Below, piece by piece: positions 13,096 to 27,252 of a DNA stretch of 64,000 nucleotides; within the stretch, counting starts at the first letter, position 1, and each line of letters starts with the position of its first letter. The DNA comes from Tetradesmus obliquus (lineage: Eukaryota; Chlorophyta; Chlorophyceae; Sphaeropleales; Scenedesmaceae), in the NCBI GenBank assembly GCA_030272155.1, contig CP126192.1, positions 2,204,501 to 2,268,500 of the forward strand, given 5' to 3'. The notes beneath the pieces were generated by a model. That model saw only the letters and a program-made list of their open reading frames with translations, ran no database searches and had not been told where the DNA came from. The position numbers and the translations under genes are program-made.

Positions 13096-14491
13096 TGTAG
13101 AGAGCGGAGACCTGCTGACCCACATCCTGCCACTGCCTGACACGCCACATTCTGCCTACTTGCAGTTGGTACCACAGCAGCATGCACGGCCTAATCCAGG
13201 ACGCACACCAGTTGGTTCGCTGGTGCCACTGAAGCTGCCAAACAGCTGCTGTTGAGCCCACGCACCAAACGTCAACCACATGCCAGATTCAACGCTCAAC
13301 ATGGCAACCGCAGTACCTGTGTCACCCACCTGTCACACCATCGATCATGAAGAGCTTCTTGGCCAGTGGTGACACCATGGCTGCACGCGCACTGGAGAAC
13401 TCAAAGCTGCCGCTCTGCAGACACACACCACAAGAACACAGCAGGGGGTGAGGCAGTACACAGACGAGGCTGATGCAAGGGCCGTGAAGGCGACGCATGG
13501 CGTGTGCTAAGCAGAACCGCGCATCCAAAAAAGCAGTGCATTGCACTGTTCGCCAGCAAAGCAGCTGCTGTGCCTGGGTTGAACCAATTGCTGGGAGAAA
13601 TGCGCGTGCCAGAAGCATGCTGCACTGCACTGCAGCAGCACACTTTGCTGCTGTGATAGCATGCTACTGCCACCGCTGCCTGGCAGAGGCGCATCAAAAG
13701 GCCCGGCAACATGCTCTGGGCACAGAGCGCTGCGGCAATGGCCTGCACTGTTGCGCAACTGCAGTCTTAAGCTGTCTGCATCAGCCCCTGATGCATACTC
13801 TTACAACGACTAAGAGAGTATGCATCAGTTGTTGCTGCTGCCGTTGCTGCTGCTGCTGCTGCTGCCGCCGCCGCACCTCCATGACCTCCCTGCCAGGCAG
13901 GAACATGAGGCTCTGCGGGTTGGGCGTGGGCTGCGTCTGGATGAACATGCCGCGCAGCTGGCCCCCTGCAGCAGGCCGACAGTGCAGCAACAGATAGCAG
14001 AGTGTCCCAGCAGCATATGTGAATGGGGACGACTGCATGCTGGATGTAGTGTCACTTAAACCAGAGCGGGCGTATACGACGCTCTCAGCCAGCCCAGTAA
14101 AGGTCTGTACCGGCCTGCTGCAGGCAGCTGCTGCATCAAGGTTACATTGGCTTGCCACAGCCACCATGCACATACCTTGTTGCCATGGCTGCATTGCGAA
14201 TGGAAGTTGATGTGGCTGGTGTAGCTGTGCTGGGCTGCTGCTGGGCTGTAACTGGCTGCGCCAATGACCACTGCTGTGGCTGTTGAGTGGGTGTTGCCAG
14301 GCCATGCATGTCACCTGCACAAGAATAAGTGCTTCTACAGTAAGCCAAACCTTCCCTGACAGCGATGCTGCAGCTGTCATGTTATGGATTATGAAGCTTA
14401 CTGTTGCCATGCAGCGTGCCTCAGCCAGCATGCTGCTGCTGCTGCTGCACGCGCGCGGCGCCAGACATGTCAACAATCGCCTGAGGGCCAT
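11421..14491 (-). CDS. NFU: NFU-type iron-sulfur cluster scaffold, mitochondrial
   Basis: Delivers or assembles Fe-S clusters, probably in mitochondria. Eight phase-consistent exons: 14491-14402, 14314-14176, 13965-13877, 13414-13330, 13061-12883, 12378-12256, 11998-11900 and 11525-11421 (302 residues, TAG stop). The N-terminus is Arg/Ser/Leu-rich and free of acidic residues at first ([20 protein letters not shown]), like a mitochondrial presequence. Then comes the Nfu_N domain: [39 protein letters not shown] and [19 protein letters not shown]. The NifU C-terminal domain follows ([20 protein letters not shown]) with the cluster-binding CxxC at residues 238-241 ([20 protein letters not shown]). 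The last exon adds an acidic tail and a poly-Gln end not usual in the family. Copies of the start of exon 6 lie in the preceding intron. Confidence 0.93.
12355..12699. repeat. Four copies of an exon start with its splice acceptor
   Basis: A 27-base segment covering the acceptor and first codons of NFU exon 6 occurs at 12355-12381 (the real exon), 12458-12484, 12565-12591 and, diverged, 12673-12699. Spacings are 103, 107 and 108 bases. The spacers share AGGCATGAGGCA-like short repeats. On the sense strand each copy reads acceptor CAG or its variant followed by codons for VVAMIKEL or VVAMMKEV. Confidence 0.95.
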
Positions 14492-14878
14492 ACTTTGAGT
14501 TGTGTGCTGTGCTGAGCCTGGCGAAAGCAAGCAGATCAATGTTAGCTGAGCAGCTGCTGCTTGGTACAAAGCAGATCAATGGCAAGTAACGACAGCACGC
14601 ACGCTTAAGCAAATCAGTGCAACAGGAGTGACATCAAATGCATCCGGCACCGGCATCATGACAAGGACACAGAAAGACCTAGACCGACCGAGGTTGACAC
14701 GGTGGCTTATGTCCCTCTGTCCCGGTGCTGGTCGGCTTACAACTGGTTCTTAATAGTCGATTATATCGTCTTATATTCAAGTTTGAAGCAGCCCTCCTGC
14801 AAGGGCAGACCTTCTTGCAGGCTTCATTGCTGGCCTGGGCAGCTTGTCGGCAGTCAGTACTTATAAACAGAACATATA
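14492..14878. promoter_or_regulatory. Divergent promoter region NFU / HERPUD-like
   Basis: 387 bases separate the two start codons, which face away from each other. A+T-rich stretches with TTATA sequences lie at about 14757-14780 and 14860-14879. No specific factor site could be assigned. Confidence 0.45.
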
Positions 14879-15444
14879 ATGGAGGATCAAAGCGCTGGAG
14901 AGGTCACTTTCGTCATCAGAAACCCATCAAAGCACGACAGCGAGTCCTTCCGGCTCAGCGTGCCAGCGGGGGCATCTGTAGCTGACATACAGAACCTAAT
15001 TCACGAGACATATGACGGCAAACCCAGCCCCAGCACTCAAACGGTGAGTTCGAGGCAGCAAGTGGCAACGACTGGCACACCTTCTTAGTGCAGCAGGGCC
15101 ATCAAGCTGATCCCGTGGTTTGCCTGCAGCTCATTTATGCCGGCAAGGTTCTTAAGGACACCACTCTTCTGGTCACGGACCTCGTGAAGGTGAGCAACAC
15201 AGCTGCTGCTGTCTTCCAGGTGCACATTTCTGCTGCTGCTGGTGCTGCTCTTGGCGCTGCTTGTGTCCCTCTTTGTTTGTACACTCTTATAGGAGGGTTG
15301 CGCTGGCTCGTTTGCTGAGCATTAGACCTGAAGGGGTGTTGCCTGCTGGCATATGTTTGTCCTGCAGCCTATGGACTGTGGCGCTCCGCACAGCCTGCAC
15401 CTGGTGGTGCGCGCCCCGAGCAAGCCTGGCTCAGCACCAGGCTA

Positions 15445-15475
<31 letters not shown>

Positions 15476-17338
15476 CGCGCGCCAGCACCAGCAGCAGCAG
15501 CACCCGCCCCGTCAGCATCGCCCAGTGCTGCAGCAGCCCCGCAGCCGAGCACACCTAACCCATCCACGCAGCCATTCCCTGCTGCTGTCTTTGCAGCAAG
15601 CAACAGCTCAACTGGTGGCAGCAGTGGCGCAGCCACGGGCGCTGCACTTCAACCGGAAGCCACTCGTGCAGCATTTGGCGCCACCAGCAGTGGCGCTGCT
15701 GCAAGCTCAAGCAGCGCACCTGCAGCAGCTGCTACTGCACCTCCCAGCGCATCCCCAGCAGCAGCAGCAACAGCAGTGCCGGCAGCTTCCTCAGCTCCAG
15801 AGTTTGCTGCACCCAGCAACAGCAGCAGCAGCAGTGGTGTTGGCGCAGCAAGCAGCAGCAGCGGGGCAGCACCAGGGGTCAGCGCATTTGCGAATGGCGT
15901 GTATGCGCCGCCCTTGCCCTCAGCTCCCTCTGCGCCTGGCTTCTCTTACCCATACATGTACTGCAACCCAATGCACATGGGCATGAACCCTGTGATGAAC
16001 AACGCAGTGATGGCAGCAGCATACCAGGCCGCATACGCGGCTGCACTGCAGAGCATGCGGCACCAGATGCAGCTGCAGGCAGGCACGGCAGGGGCCGGTA
16101 GCAGCAGTGCATCATCATCAGCAGCACCGGCAATGCTGCCAATGCCTACACCACTGACTCCTGCACTGCTGTACTACCCAGCTGCATTCCAGCAGGCAGC
16201 AGCAGCGGCAGCGGCAGCAGCTGCAGCAGCACACCACGGCCAGCACATGCAGCCAGGCGCTGCAATGGCAGCCCCTGCTGCCTTCGCCATCCCTGCGCAG
16301 TTTGCTGTGCCGCTGCTGGGCATGCCCGCCCAGCTGGCAGCACACCCAGCAGCAGCAGCAGCAGCAGCGCAGCAAGCAGCACAGCAGGCCCAAGCAGCAG
16401 CAGCAGCAGCAGCAGCAGCGCCGGCTGCTCCTGCAGGCCGCATTGGCCTGCGGCAGCGCTTCCCTCACGGGCTCTACATGGCAGCCCGGGGCGGCCCAGC
16501 AGCAGCAGCACAGCGCGCAGATCAGGCAGCAGCAGCAGCAGCAGCAGCAGCAGCGGGCCCGGGCCAGCAGGCGGCAGCCGGCGCGCCGCACGCGCATGGT
16601 CACGGGCACCGGCGCTACCGCACGCGCACGATCACGTTCCGCATCAGCATGCGCACGCTGCTGCAGATGCTGGTGTTTGGCATGGTGCTGTACCAGCACT
16701 GCACTTGGCCGCGGCTGTGCATCCTGCTGGCGGGCTCGGTGATCCTGTACGCCACTGCGCTGTGGGCGCCCTTCAGGCAGTTCATCCTGTCGCTGGCAAT
16801 GCCTCCTAGGCCGGAACAGCTGGCAGAGATGCAGCTGCGCAGGCAGCAGGCGGCCCAGCAGCACCGGCAGCAGCAGCAGCAGCAGCAAGGGCCGGCTGCG
16901 GCGCCAGCTGAAGAAGCAGCAGCAGGCGGCCAGCAGCAGCAGCAGCAGGTGGGTGGTGCAGGCGCGCCGGCAGCAGCAGCAGCAGCAGCTCCAGCTGGCG
17001 AAGCGGATGCAGCTGCTGCTGCGGGTGCGCCTGTTCCTGCTGCACCTGGTGCGGCTGTGGGTGCGCACGGCGTGCCGCTGCAGCCTGGCCTGCCTGCGTG
17101 GCTGCAGCAAGGCATTGTGCGCGAGGTGCTTGCAGTGCTGCTGAGCTTTGTGACATCGCTGCTGCCCGGCTGGAACTACAACGCGGAGGATGCAGCGGTG
17201 TTTGCGGCGGCGCAGGAGCTGGTGGCGCGTGAGCAGCAGCAGCAGCAGCAGCAGGGCGGCGGCAATGCAGGCGCTGCTGCAGGGGGTGCTGCTGCAGGTG
17301 GTGCGCCGGCTGGCGATGTCGTGAATGCGGCTGCTTGA
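14879..17338 (+). CDS. HERPUD-like ER membrane protein with N-terminal ubiquitin-like domain
   Basis: Three exons, 14879-15043, 15130-15189 and 15368-17338, in continuous phase (731 residues). Residues 1-90 are a ubiquitin-like domain of the Herp type: VTFVIRNPSKHDSESFRLSV, LIYAGKVLKDTTLLVTDLVK, then SLHLVVRAPSKP. The middle is a very long Ala/Gln/Ser/Pro low-complexity region. Near residues 495-560 the sequence TLLQMLVFGMVLYQHCTWPR and LCILLAGSVILYATALWAPF forms a hydrophobic hairpin matching the membrane anchor of animal Herp. A further hydrophobic stretch (EVLAVLLSFVTSLLPGW) lies near 660. In animals Herp recruits ubiquitin ligase components for ER-associated degradation and is induced by ER stress; that role here is inferred. 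It is much longer than human HERPUD1 because of the repeats. A TGTAA lies at 17352-17356. Confidence 0.82.
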
Positions 17339-19388
17339 TTGCAGAGCGTGCTGTAACAAGGGGGTCGGGGCCAAGCAGGTGTGCATTGAGACATAGCTTC
17401 AAGCAGGCGGCAGGTGTCTTTGGACAGGTTAAAAAGGGTGTGTAGCAAGATGGAGTTGAGCTGAGCAGGGAATTGGGAGATTGTGGCCTGCTGATTGGCG
17501 TCGAGTTGCCTTGACAGGATGGTGGGACAGCAATGCGCGTTGCAAGCAGGGGTGTGTGTGCAGACCACGAGATGGGGGCTGGTTTGGGCGACTCGGGAGG
17601 CCTCAATTGCCTGTGCTCTCTTGGCGAGCAGGTGTTGAGTTGTTTGCAACTTGCAGTGACCTACTGATTCCTTGCTGACTAGTGGGGGAAGTGCATCCAA
17701 TTCAATTAATGCAACACATTGCCTGCATTGCAGCTGTGTCCACAGCCAAAACAGTGTTGGTCTGCGGTGTATGCGGTGTGCGTGTGTCTGTCACGGCGCG
17801 CGGCACCAAGGCAGCCGACAGCAAGGCATCTTGGCAGCTGCACATCACTGAGGAGGTGTACCGCACACCAGGTGTACTCAGTACAAGGCACGGTGCCCTG
17901 CCAGCTCAAGTGTGGTGCAGCGTCATCAGGATAACTGCGGCTTTGCCTAGTGCTAGTTGTGTGGGCTCCAGGGGCTCTGCACGGTGCACAGCCATGGTGC
18001 TGCTGTAGTGTCCATGGTGATCAATGCCCGTTGGGATGGTTAGTGCTAACTGTGCAGGTGCCTTGTGTTCTTTGATATGCGGCATGCCGCACTGTACATG
18101 TGCACACACTCTGAATGCACGAACGCCAGCGCCATGTGGTGGCTTACAATCTGGAGTTGGTGCTCTCGCTTTCTTGTGCAGAAGTTGGTTCAAGTGGTTG
18201 CATCAGGATGCGGTTTGCCAGCATGTCTTGCAAAAGTGGGTTTGTGTTGACGGTCAGTATAGTTGCATCAAGATGCGGTCTGTCAGCATGTTATGCGCTG
18301 CTGCAGCCAGTGCTGACATGGCTGCCAGCCTGACACCTGTGCCAGGCAAGCAGGCGGTGCTGAGCCAGGGCAGCCAAGCAGTCGTTGACGACTCAAGAAC
18401 GATGTCATGCAGACAAAGTCTTTGTCTTTGAAGGGTTGCTGCGCATGCCAGGCGGTGCGTACAGTAGACTAACCGTTGAACTTGCTTGAAAGACTGATGT
18501 AGCTTAGTTGGTAACACGGCGATGTTGCTGATGTGTGTTACCTGCAATTCTTTATACTGATGCTGACTATTTGATATCTCAGCTTGATCCTGAGCATCGC
18601 TGGACCTTCATAGAGCACGACCTAAACTGAAGATGCTCAGCCAACCGCTTGATGCATAGCAGCAGGACTGGACTGAGTGTGCAGTGTAACCTTGCAGCAG
18701 CGCATGGCAAACCAGTGTCAGGCAGAGGCAGGTTCGTCCTCCTGCCCTGCCTGGATGAGAAAACTAGGATAGCAGCAGCTGCTGCTGCTGTAGACCAACT
18801 GGTAAATTGGTCACAGGCTGGCTGATGCGACTGGCTGCGCCCCTAGACATGCAAGCGCTGCATGGCAAGGGATTTATGCAAGGCAAATTGTCGAGAGTTC
18901 TGCATTTCTTCCTAGACGGCGGCGATATTGCTCCAAGCAACCATTCAGGGGGTGCAAGAGCCTGGCACCAGCAGCTGGCAGCAGCAGTACTGCAGCAACA
19001 AGCTTCAAGAACAGCTCCCTCCACAGCAGCGCGCTGACCTAACCTGACGTGCCTAAATCTCCAATAACCGAACCTCCGTGCCTTTTCCTACACCAGCCAG
19101 TGGTCAGGAGTGGTAGCTACAGCATTGAGATGGCAGTGGCAGTCAAGGTGAGACAGGCTCAGCGCAGAAACCACCTTGCAGTAAACGGAACAAACACTTT
19201 CTGTTATGTTCCAGTTGGGAGATCGTCAGTTCTGTCAACGAACACGCAGTAATCGTCCTGGTGCGCCCCACAGTGACACGCCCACCAGCCAAGGGTTTAG
19301 CTCTCTCTCCTCGCTCTTCAGTCTGCAGCCTGCTGAGGACCGTCCTTTTTCCTGGACCTGCTCCTGTGAGTCCAACAAAGCAGACAAG
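17339..19388. other. Intergenic region between HERPUD-like and RPS23 genes
   Basis: No gene recognised. It contains a two-copy imperfect repeat of about 36 bases (around 18197-18232 and 18262-18296, core TTGCATCA-GATGCGGT). The RPS23 promoter and 5' leader should lie in its right part. Confidence 0.5.
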
Positions 19389-21993
<2,605 letters not shown>

Positions 21994-22138
21994 GCTGCAA
22001 CGGCAGACCGCGGCAGCAGCGCTGCAGACGCAGCGCACAGCTGCACGCGACTGCAGCAGCAGCAGCATGTCAGCAGCATGTCGGGCTAGCAGTTGGTGGC
22101 TGTGCTGGCGCACATGCCTTTTGTAGCATGGCAGCTGC

Positions 22139-22143
22139 TGTAA
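22139..22143 (+). terminator. Probable poly(A) signal TGTAA of RPS23
   Basis: TGTAA is the usual near-upstream polyadenylation element in chlorophycean algae. It lies about 145 bases after the RPS23 stop codon. The site is short, so this is an inference from position. Confidence 0.5.
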
Positions 22144-22504
22144 CACATATCTTCTGCTGTAGTACCACACTCATACTAGTGTGGGTCGACATGATTCTGA
22201 TCATGATGCTGCAAGTGAAGATACAGATTGACATGAGATACCGGCAGTTGAAAGGTGGCAGGCTGCGATTGGCAGCGGCTCCATCTGCACAACGGATGCG
22301 CGGTGTGCTGAAGTGCAGCACTGCAGCAGCTAGCTGGACTCTGATACAGGCTTGTAGGCAAGTTGTGTTTCTTATTATATACTGCAGTGCGATCACAACG
22401 CGTCAGCCGCTAGTTTGGTCGCCGTACATGCAGTGGCCCTTGCAACTTCAGCTTCACGTGTTACCTCGAGGACATTGCCTGGCCTAACTTGCTTTAGAAC
22501 TCAT

Positions 22505-22509
22505 TTACA
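22505..22509 (-). terminator. Probable poly(A) signal TGTAA of the COMT-type methyltransferase
   Basis: TGTAA on the minus strand about 166 bases beyond the stop codon at 22675. It is inferred from position and from the algal consensus. Confidence 0.45.
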
Positions 22510-22674
22510 GCCGTCTTCATCCGCTGCCGCATGTGTGATTCACACCAGCAGGCAGGTATCCACTGAACACCACGCGTGTAATCAGGTCACCACAACATCA
22601 CTATCGTCTGTCTCACTGGCCCCACAAACTAACTAATACAACTGGCAGCCAACGGCAACAAACAGTAGCTGCTG

Positions 22675-25600
22675 TCACTGCGCCTTCCAGACCATCAGGT
22701 TCATGTTGCAGCCCACGCTGGTGTTGCCAGCCAGGCGCAGCCCCGCAGCGCTGAACAGCGCCTGCCATTCGCTCAGCGTGCGCCACGCGCCGCCAGGGCA
22801 CTGCGCCAGGATCTCAATGGCAAACAGGCCTGCACAGCAGCATACAGACGCGGTGTGTGACGGGCCGCTTGCAAACATGTGACGCTGCGTGTCAGCCAGC
22901 ACCGTAAGCTGCTTTCTACTCAACAGAGATGACACCTCAGTGTGTCAAGAAGGCGTTGTAGTTTTAGTTGTTTATGTATCGGTCAGCGAAGCTAGCCTAA
23001 TTTAAGAAACACTATCCTGATTTTAGCGCCCGTCGACCATCCAGCCGCAGCTGAACATGCGATTGGTGCATCACTATGGAAAGGTTATAGCACCTGGACA
23101 GCAGCCTCAGAAAAATTTGGCCAGCTGTACATGCATGCCATACTGCAGTCTCAGCTTCTGCACTCACCTGGGGCCACGCCATCCTCGCGGGTGTTGTGCT
23201 GCCTGTCGCCAGCCTCAGGCACCAGCGTCTGCAGCAGCAGGATGGAGCCGCCGGGCGCCAGCACCTCCCTGCAGGGCGGCAGCACGCCAGTACTCAGAGT
23301 CAGCAGCATTGGGAGCGTGTCGGGGCATGCCGCAGGTGCTTGAACTCGTGCAAATGATAAGGTTATATGACTCTTGTATTCTGGGGAACGTAGGGGTTTG
23401 TGTGTGGTGGCGAGGCATGGCGAGCCCCATGCATTGTACAGCTGCCAGCTGCCAACCTTGACAACGCGCAGTTCAATGTGAGTTGGTCAACTTGCTGCAT
23501 GCATGCGCTGCAAGGGCACGTGTGCAGCATGCAGGGTGCACAAGCCGGCGGCCCAGCGCAGCTGGCGCACATTTGGCAACTGTGACACCGCTGCTGTGCT
23601 GCACCGAGCACTTGCCTGCAGTGCTTCAGAATGAGGGCACAGTCCTCATCTGAGAAGGCTGACAGGAAGTGCTTCATCAGCAGCGCGTCAACCTGCGGCA
23701 GCAGCAGCAGCAGTATGACAAGAACGAAGGATACAGCATACAGTTGGCAACCAGATAGAGTACGCGCACTACTGGATAGCTTGGACGTGGCACAGCTGTG
23801 CTGCTAGCATTTCAAACGTGATTGCCAAGCTCTCAAGCAGATCTGCCTGTCAACAGCCACGCTGTGTGGCACATGCTGCCAACGTGCAACAGCAGCCGCC
23901 ACCATCACCGCACCACACTGCACCATACCACCCGCCACGCCCGCACCTGTGCCTGCTGCGCCTGTTGCGGGAAGGGCTGCCGCACGTCACCCGACATGAG
24001 CGTGAGCCGGCCCGCTGCACCCGCCACACCCTTCGCCTCAAACATGCCGGGAATGTCGATGCTGCAGCAGCAAGGCAGGCGAAAGCCGTGCGCAGCAGCA
24101 CCGCACGAGTCAGGCGTAGGCAAGCATGTGGAGCCGATGCACAGCCATTGGCACATCTGACCGGCTTCTGCAATGCACATCTAGCGCAGCTGGGCACCCC
24201 CTGGACACTGTATGTGTCTGATTTAGCAGCCAGCAAGCCCAGTGAGTGTTGCGCACCGCAGCTACTAGCCGCTAGCGGCGCTAGTAGCGCGGCCACATCA
24301 GGCTGCAACCAGTTGGGGCATGCCCTCAATACAACTATCAACATCCCACCTGTCGATGACCATCTGCCTGTCCAGCAGCAGCCCCTTGGCCTGCGGCCCT
24401 GCCCAGGACATGGCGGACGACAGCAGCTCGCCACGCCCGCCACCCACGTCCAGGATCACACGCGCACCAGCCCAGTCGTACGCATCCTGCAATGCACAGG
24501 CAAAAAGGGGGGCCGGCAATAAGGTGACTGCAAAATGACGAATGCTAGACAAAGCCAGGATCCCAAACGACGCTGTTAATGCACAGCTGCGTACCTTCAA
24601 GCAGTGCTGACTGTGCATTGCAGCATGCTGCAAGGCAGACGGCCTCTCTCTGCTGCTGCACATGCTGCACTCAGCACGGCATCCTATGTATGTTTTAGAG
24701 TTCTGCCGAGAACGCCTGAAGCAGCATAAGTACCAACTGCAGATCAGTTGAGAGCCACAGTAGTTGCCCTCCGGTGATGCAAATGTATTGTATATATGTG
24801 GTATTACAGTATGCTATTGGCTGCTGGGCGCGCCTGCGCAGCCGCAGCCGGCTCACCTTAAGGTTGGTGGCACCCCCTGCCAGGCTGTGGCGTGTGAAGA
24901 AGCTCATGGCCTTCATGAACTCCTCGCCATATGCGGCCTGCTCAGGCAGCTCCCCGTACTGCAGCAGGCGGGGCGGGCGTGAAGTGGGAAACAGTTGATC
25001 TATGTTGTTGTCTGCTGATGGTGGTGGCGTGGCAAGCAAGCAGGCAAGCTGCTGGAAACGGAGCAACTCAGCACGATACTTGGCAGTGCTGGTTGCAGTA
25101 GCGTTCTGCTGCTCGCCTGCAACAGATGCAGCTGCTGCAGTGATAGTAAACATAGCGCCAAATGTTGCCTGCGGCAGTGCCATGTGCTGTGTCTCTCACC
25201 TGGTACACGTCCATGCCATGGGCCAGCACAAACGCTGTCGTGCCCTGCTGCACAGCCTGGCGCCAGCAGCAGCAGCAGCAGCAGCAGCAAGCAAGCAGCG
25301 CCGTGAGAATTGACAATGCACTTGCAGCGCAGCAGCGCGGCCACACACAGCACCCAACAGGCACGCACAAGATCATGAGGCACAATGTGGTGCAAGGAAA
25401 CACAAGAGTTTCTGGCGCTGAGGGTATCGCGCTGCATGCCCACAGCAGGGCTTTAACGAAGCGCAAGAGCAGCACCAAGCCGAGGTGGTGCACACTGCAG
25501 CCAGCGGCTGGCCAGCCTGCTATGGCAGCAAGCCTGTGAATGCTTCCCAGCAAAAATATCACAGGCCAACGCGGCAAATGCAATGCATGGCAGCCAGGCA

Positions 25601-26479
25601 AAGCCAGGCCGGGAGGCTCACCTGGGGCAGCACCTTCCATGCATCCCACTTGGGTGGGTTGATGAGGTGGCTGGCCATGTGGCCCAGGCTGGGAGCTTCA
25701 CCCTGAACCAGCTGCACAGTGGCGGCGTTGGGTGTGAACTTCCTGCCGGGAAGTTCGTCCAGCATCTCGTGCTGCGCCAGCACGCGCAGCACCTTGTACA
25801 GGTGGCTGGTGGCGGTGGGGGAGGAGGCGCCGCACGCGGCAGCGATCTACGACGGCAGCAGAGACAACGCACCATAGAATCCACTATCTTTCAAAGATGT
25901 GAAAGGCCAACAGGGGTGGGAGACTGCAGCTCATGGCTAGCGCACTTGCAGGCACGCCAGCGTGGTTGCCGGCTCTCGGATGTGTTGCAGGCAGCCAGGA
26001 CCCACAACACCATGTGTGCGCATTGAAAGGCAACACAGCGCCAGGCAGCATCTACACTGGCTGACAACAGCAGCCTGCAGCATCCGGACCTCATGCCTGG
26101 GGCGCAATGTTTAGGCCTCTGCAAGCCAGACCCCCAGCCACTGCTTGCACAATACATCACCCTGGTAAGCTTGCAGGCCTTCGTGTCTGCTCGGTGCTCA
26201 ATGCTTGATTTTCAGCCTGCTGTACACACCAAAATGCACAGCCTGTAGGAAAGGGACTCACCTGCTCGATGCTCATGCCTGCGCTGTCATCGTCATCAGC
26301 AGCAGCAGCACGGCCGTTGGCAGCCCCCTTGGCTGCAGCAGGCTGCCCCGCTGGTGCATTGTCATGGCTGCTGCTGCTGGCGGCGTGGTCCACGAGTGCG
26401 TCTGCCACCTTGAGCTGCAGCATCACTCCCAGGCAGGCACTCAGCCAGTGGCCCTGGATGGCACCAAACACCTTGGCTG

Positions 26480-26517
<38 letters not shown>

Positions 26518-26825
26518 GCAGCCAGGGGAGCGCACAAGGCAGCTGTTGTTTGTGCATTGGTTGTGTATGATGTGAGCCGACAGCTTGTAGTGCGCTTCTT
26601 GGTGATGCCCTTGGCTTGGGAAGGTGCATTTGTCACATATGTCCAGTTTCAAGAGCCTGCAACAGCAACAGCCTGGGGACTAAGTGTCTTACCTGTGGCC
26701 TGCATTGAGGCATCCGAGGATTCCTTAGTGCCACTGGCATGACCTGACACAACATGGCCAACTGCTGCCTTGACAGCATTGCCGATGTTGCCAGGCTTCA
26801 AAGCCTGAGGAACCTTTACGTCCAT
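22675..26825 (-). CDS. COMT-type (Methyltransf_2) O-methyltransferase
   Basis: SAM-dependent small-molecule O-methyltransferase, 438 residues in ten phase-consistent exons: 26825-26693, 26476-26262, 25846-25622, 25256-25200, 24958-24857, 24486-24350, 24061-23947, 23692-23616, 23268-23168 and 22829-22675. The N-terminal dimerisation half has VFGAIQGHWLSACLGVMLQL, KVADALVDHA and ACGASSPTATSHLYKVLRVL. The SAM motif is ILDVGGGRGELL (residues 255-266), followed by MSGDVRQPFP and the end EVLAPGGSILLLQTLVPEAG. Where plant COMTs have the catalytic L-H-D-W, this protein has L-S-A-F (residues 338-341, within KHFLSAFSDEDC), so the usual His base is absent. Intron 8 uses a GC donor. No transit peptide is apparent. 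Its start codon lies 428 bases from that of the divergent methyltransferase-dehydrogenase fusion, suggesting co-regulation; the substrate is unknown. Confidence 0.88.
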
Positions 26826-27252
26826 TGCTTGCTTTGCTCTGTAGAGGGATTCTTACAGCAGTTCAGCAGTTGCCAGAGCAGTGCAGCACACCACGTTCCT
26901 CAATCTCAGCTATAAAACAGTCAATCACGTGCAGGCAATTCAACAAATCTGGAAGTGACTAGAATTTCAGGTAACACCCTATAAGATGTCACGCAACTGC
27001 CTGTGCGCGTGATCGTGTGGCTCCAAGTGCCTTGTGAGCTTCGCGGTGCGAGGTGTTGCGTCAGGGAATCTGTTATCTTGATCCACTGCACGCTATCCTG
27101 TGGCCAATAACACGGTACCACGTTATCCAATCATTCAATAGCGCTTTATCTGGGTTGCTGGTGAACCAGCCAGCAGTAGGTGCAACCTTGGAAACGCTCG
27201 TCGCCACAGCAGCAACTGCACCAGCTTTGTTCTGCCGACAACAGCAACAGAC
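26826..27252. promoter_or_regulatory. Divergent promoter region between COMT-type OMT and OMT-SDR fusion
   Basis: 427 bases separate two start codons facing outward. A TATAAAA on the plus strand at 26911-26917 could serve the fusion gene. No coding sequence is seen. A shared bidirectional promoter is an inference from spacing. Confidence 0.5.

Larger units (their letters stand above)
21994..22674. other. Convergent 3' flanks of RPS23 and the COMT-type methyltransferase
   Basis: The two genes point towards each other here. A candidate TGTAA for each is present (22139-22143 on plus; 22505-22509 on minus). No other gene is visible. This is the left border of the putative sunscreen cluster. Confidence 0.5.

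Noticed and set aside
16118..17386. 422-codon antisense open frame across the HERPUD-like exon
   Set aside because: It is a shadow of the CAG/GCN repeats in the real plus-strand gene and reads as Cys/Arg/Leu runs.
18490..18560. GTAGCTTAGTTGGTAACAC, resembling a tRNA D-arm
   Set aside because: No matching anticodon stem, T-loop (GTTCGA-type) or acceptor stem follows, so a tRNA cannot be drawn.
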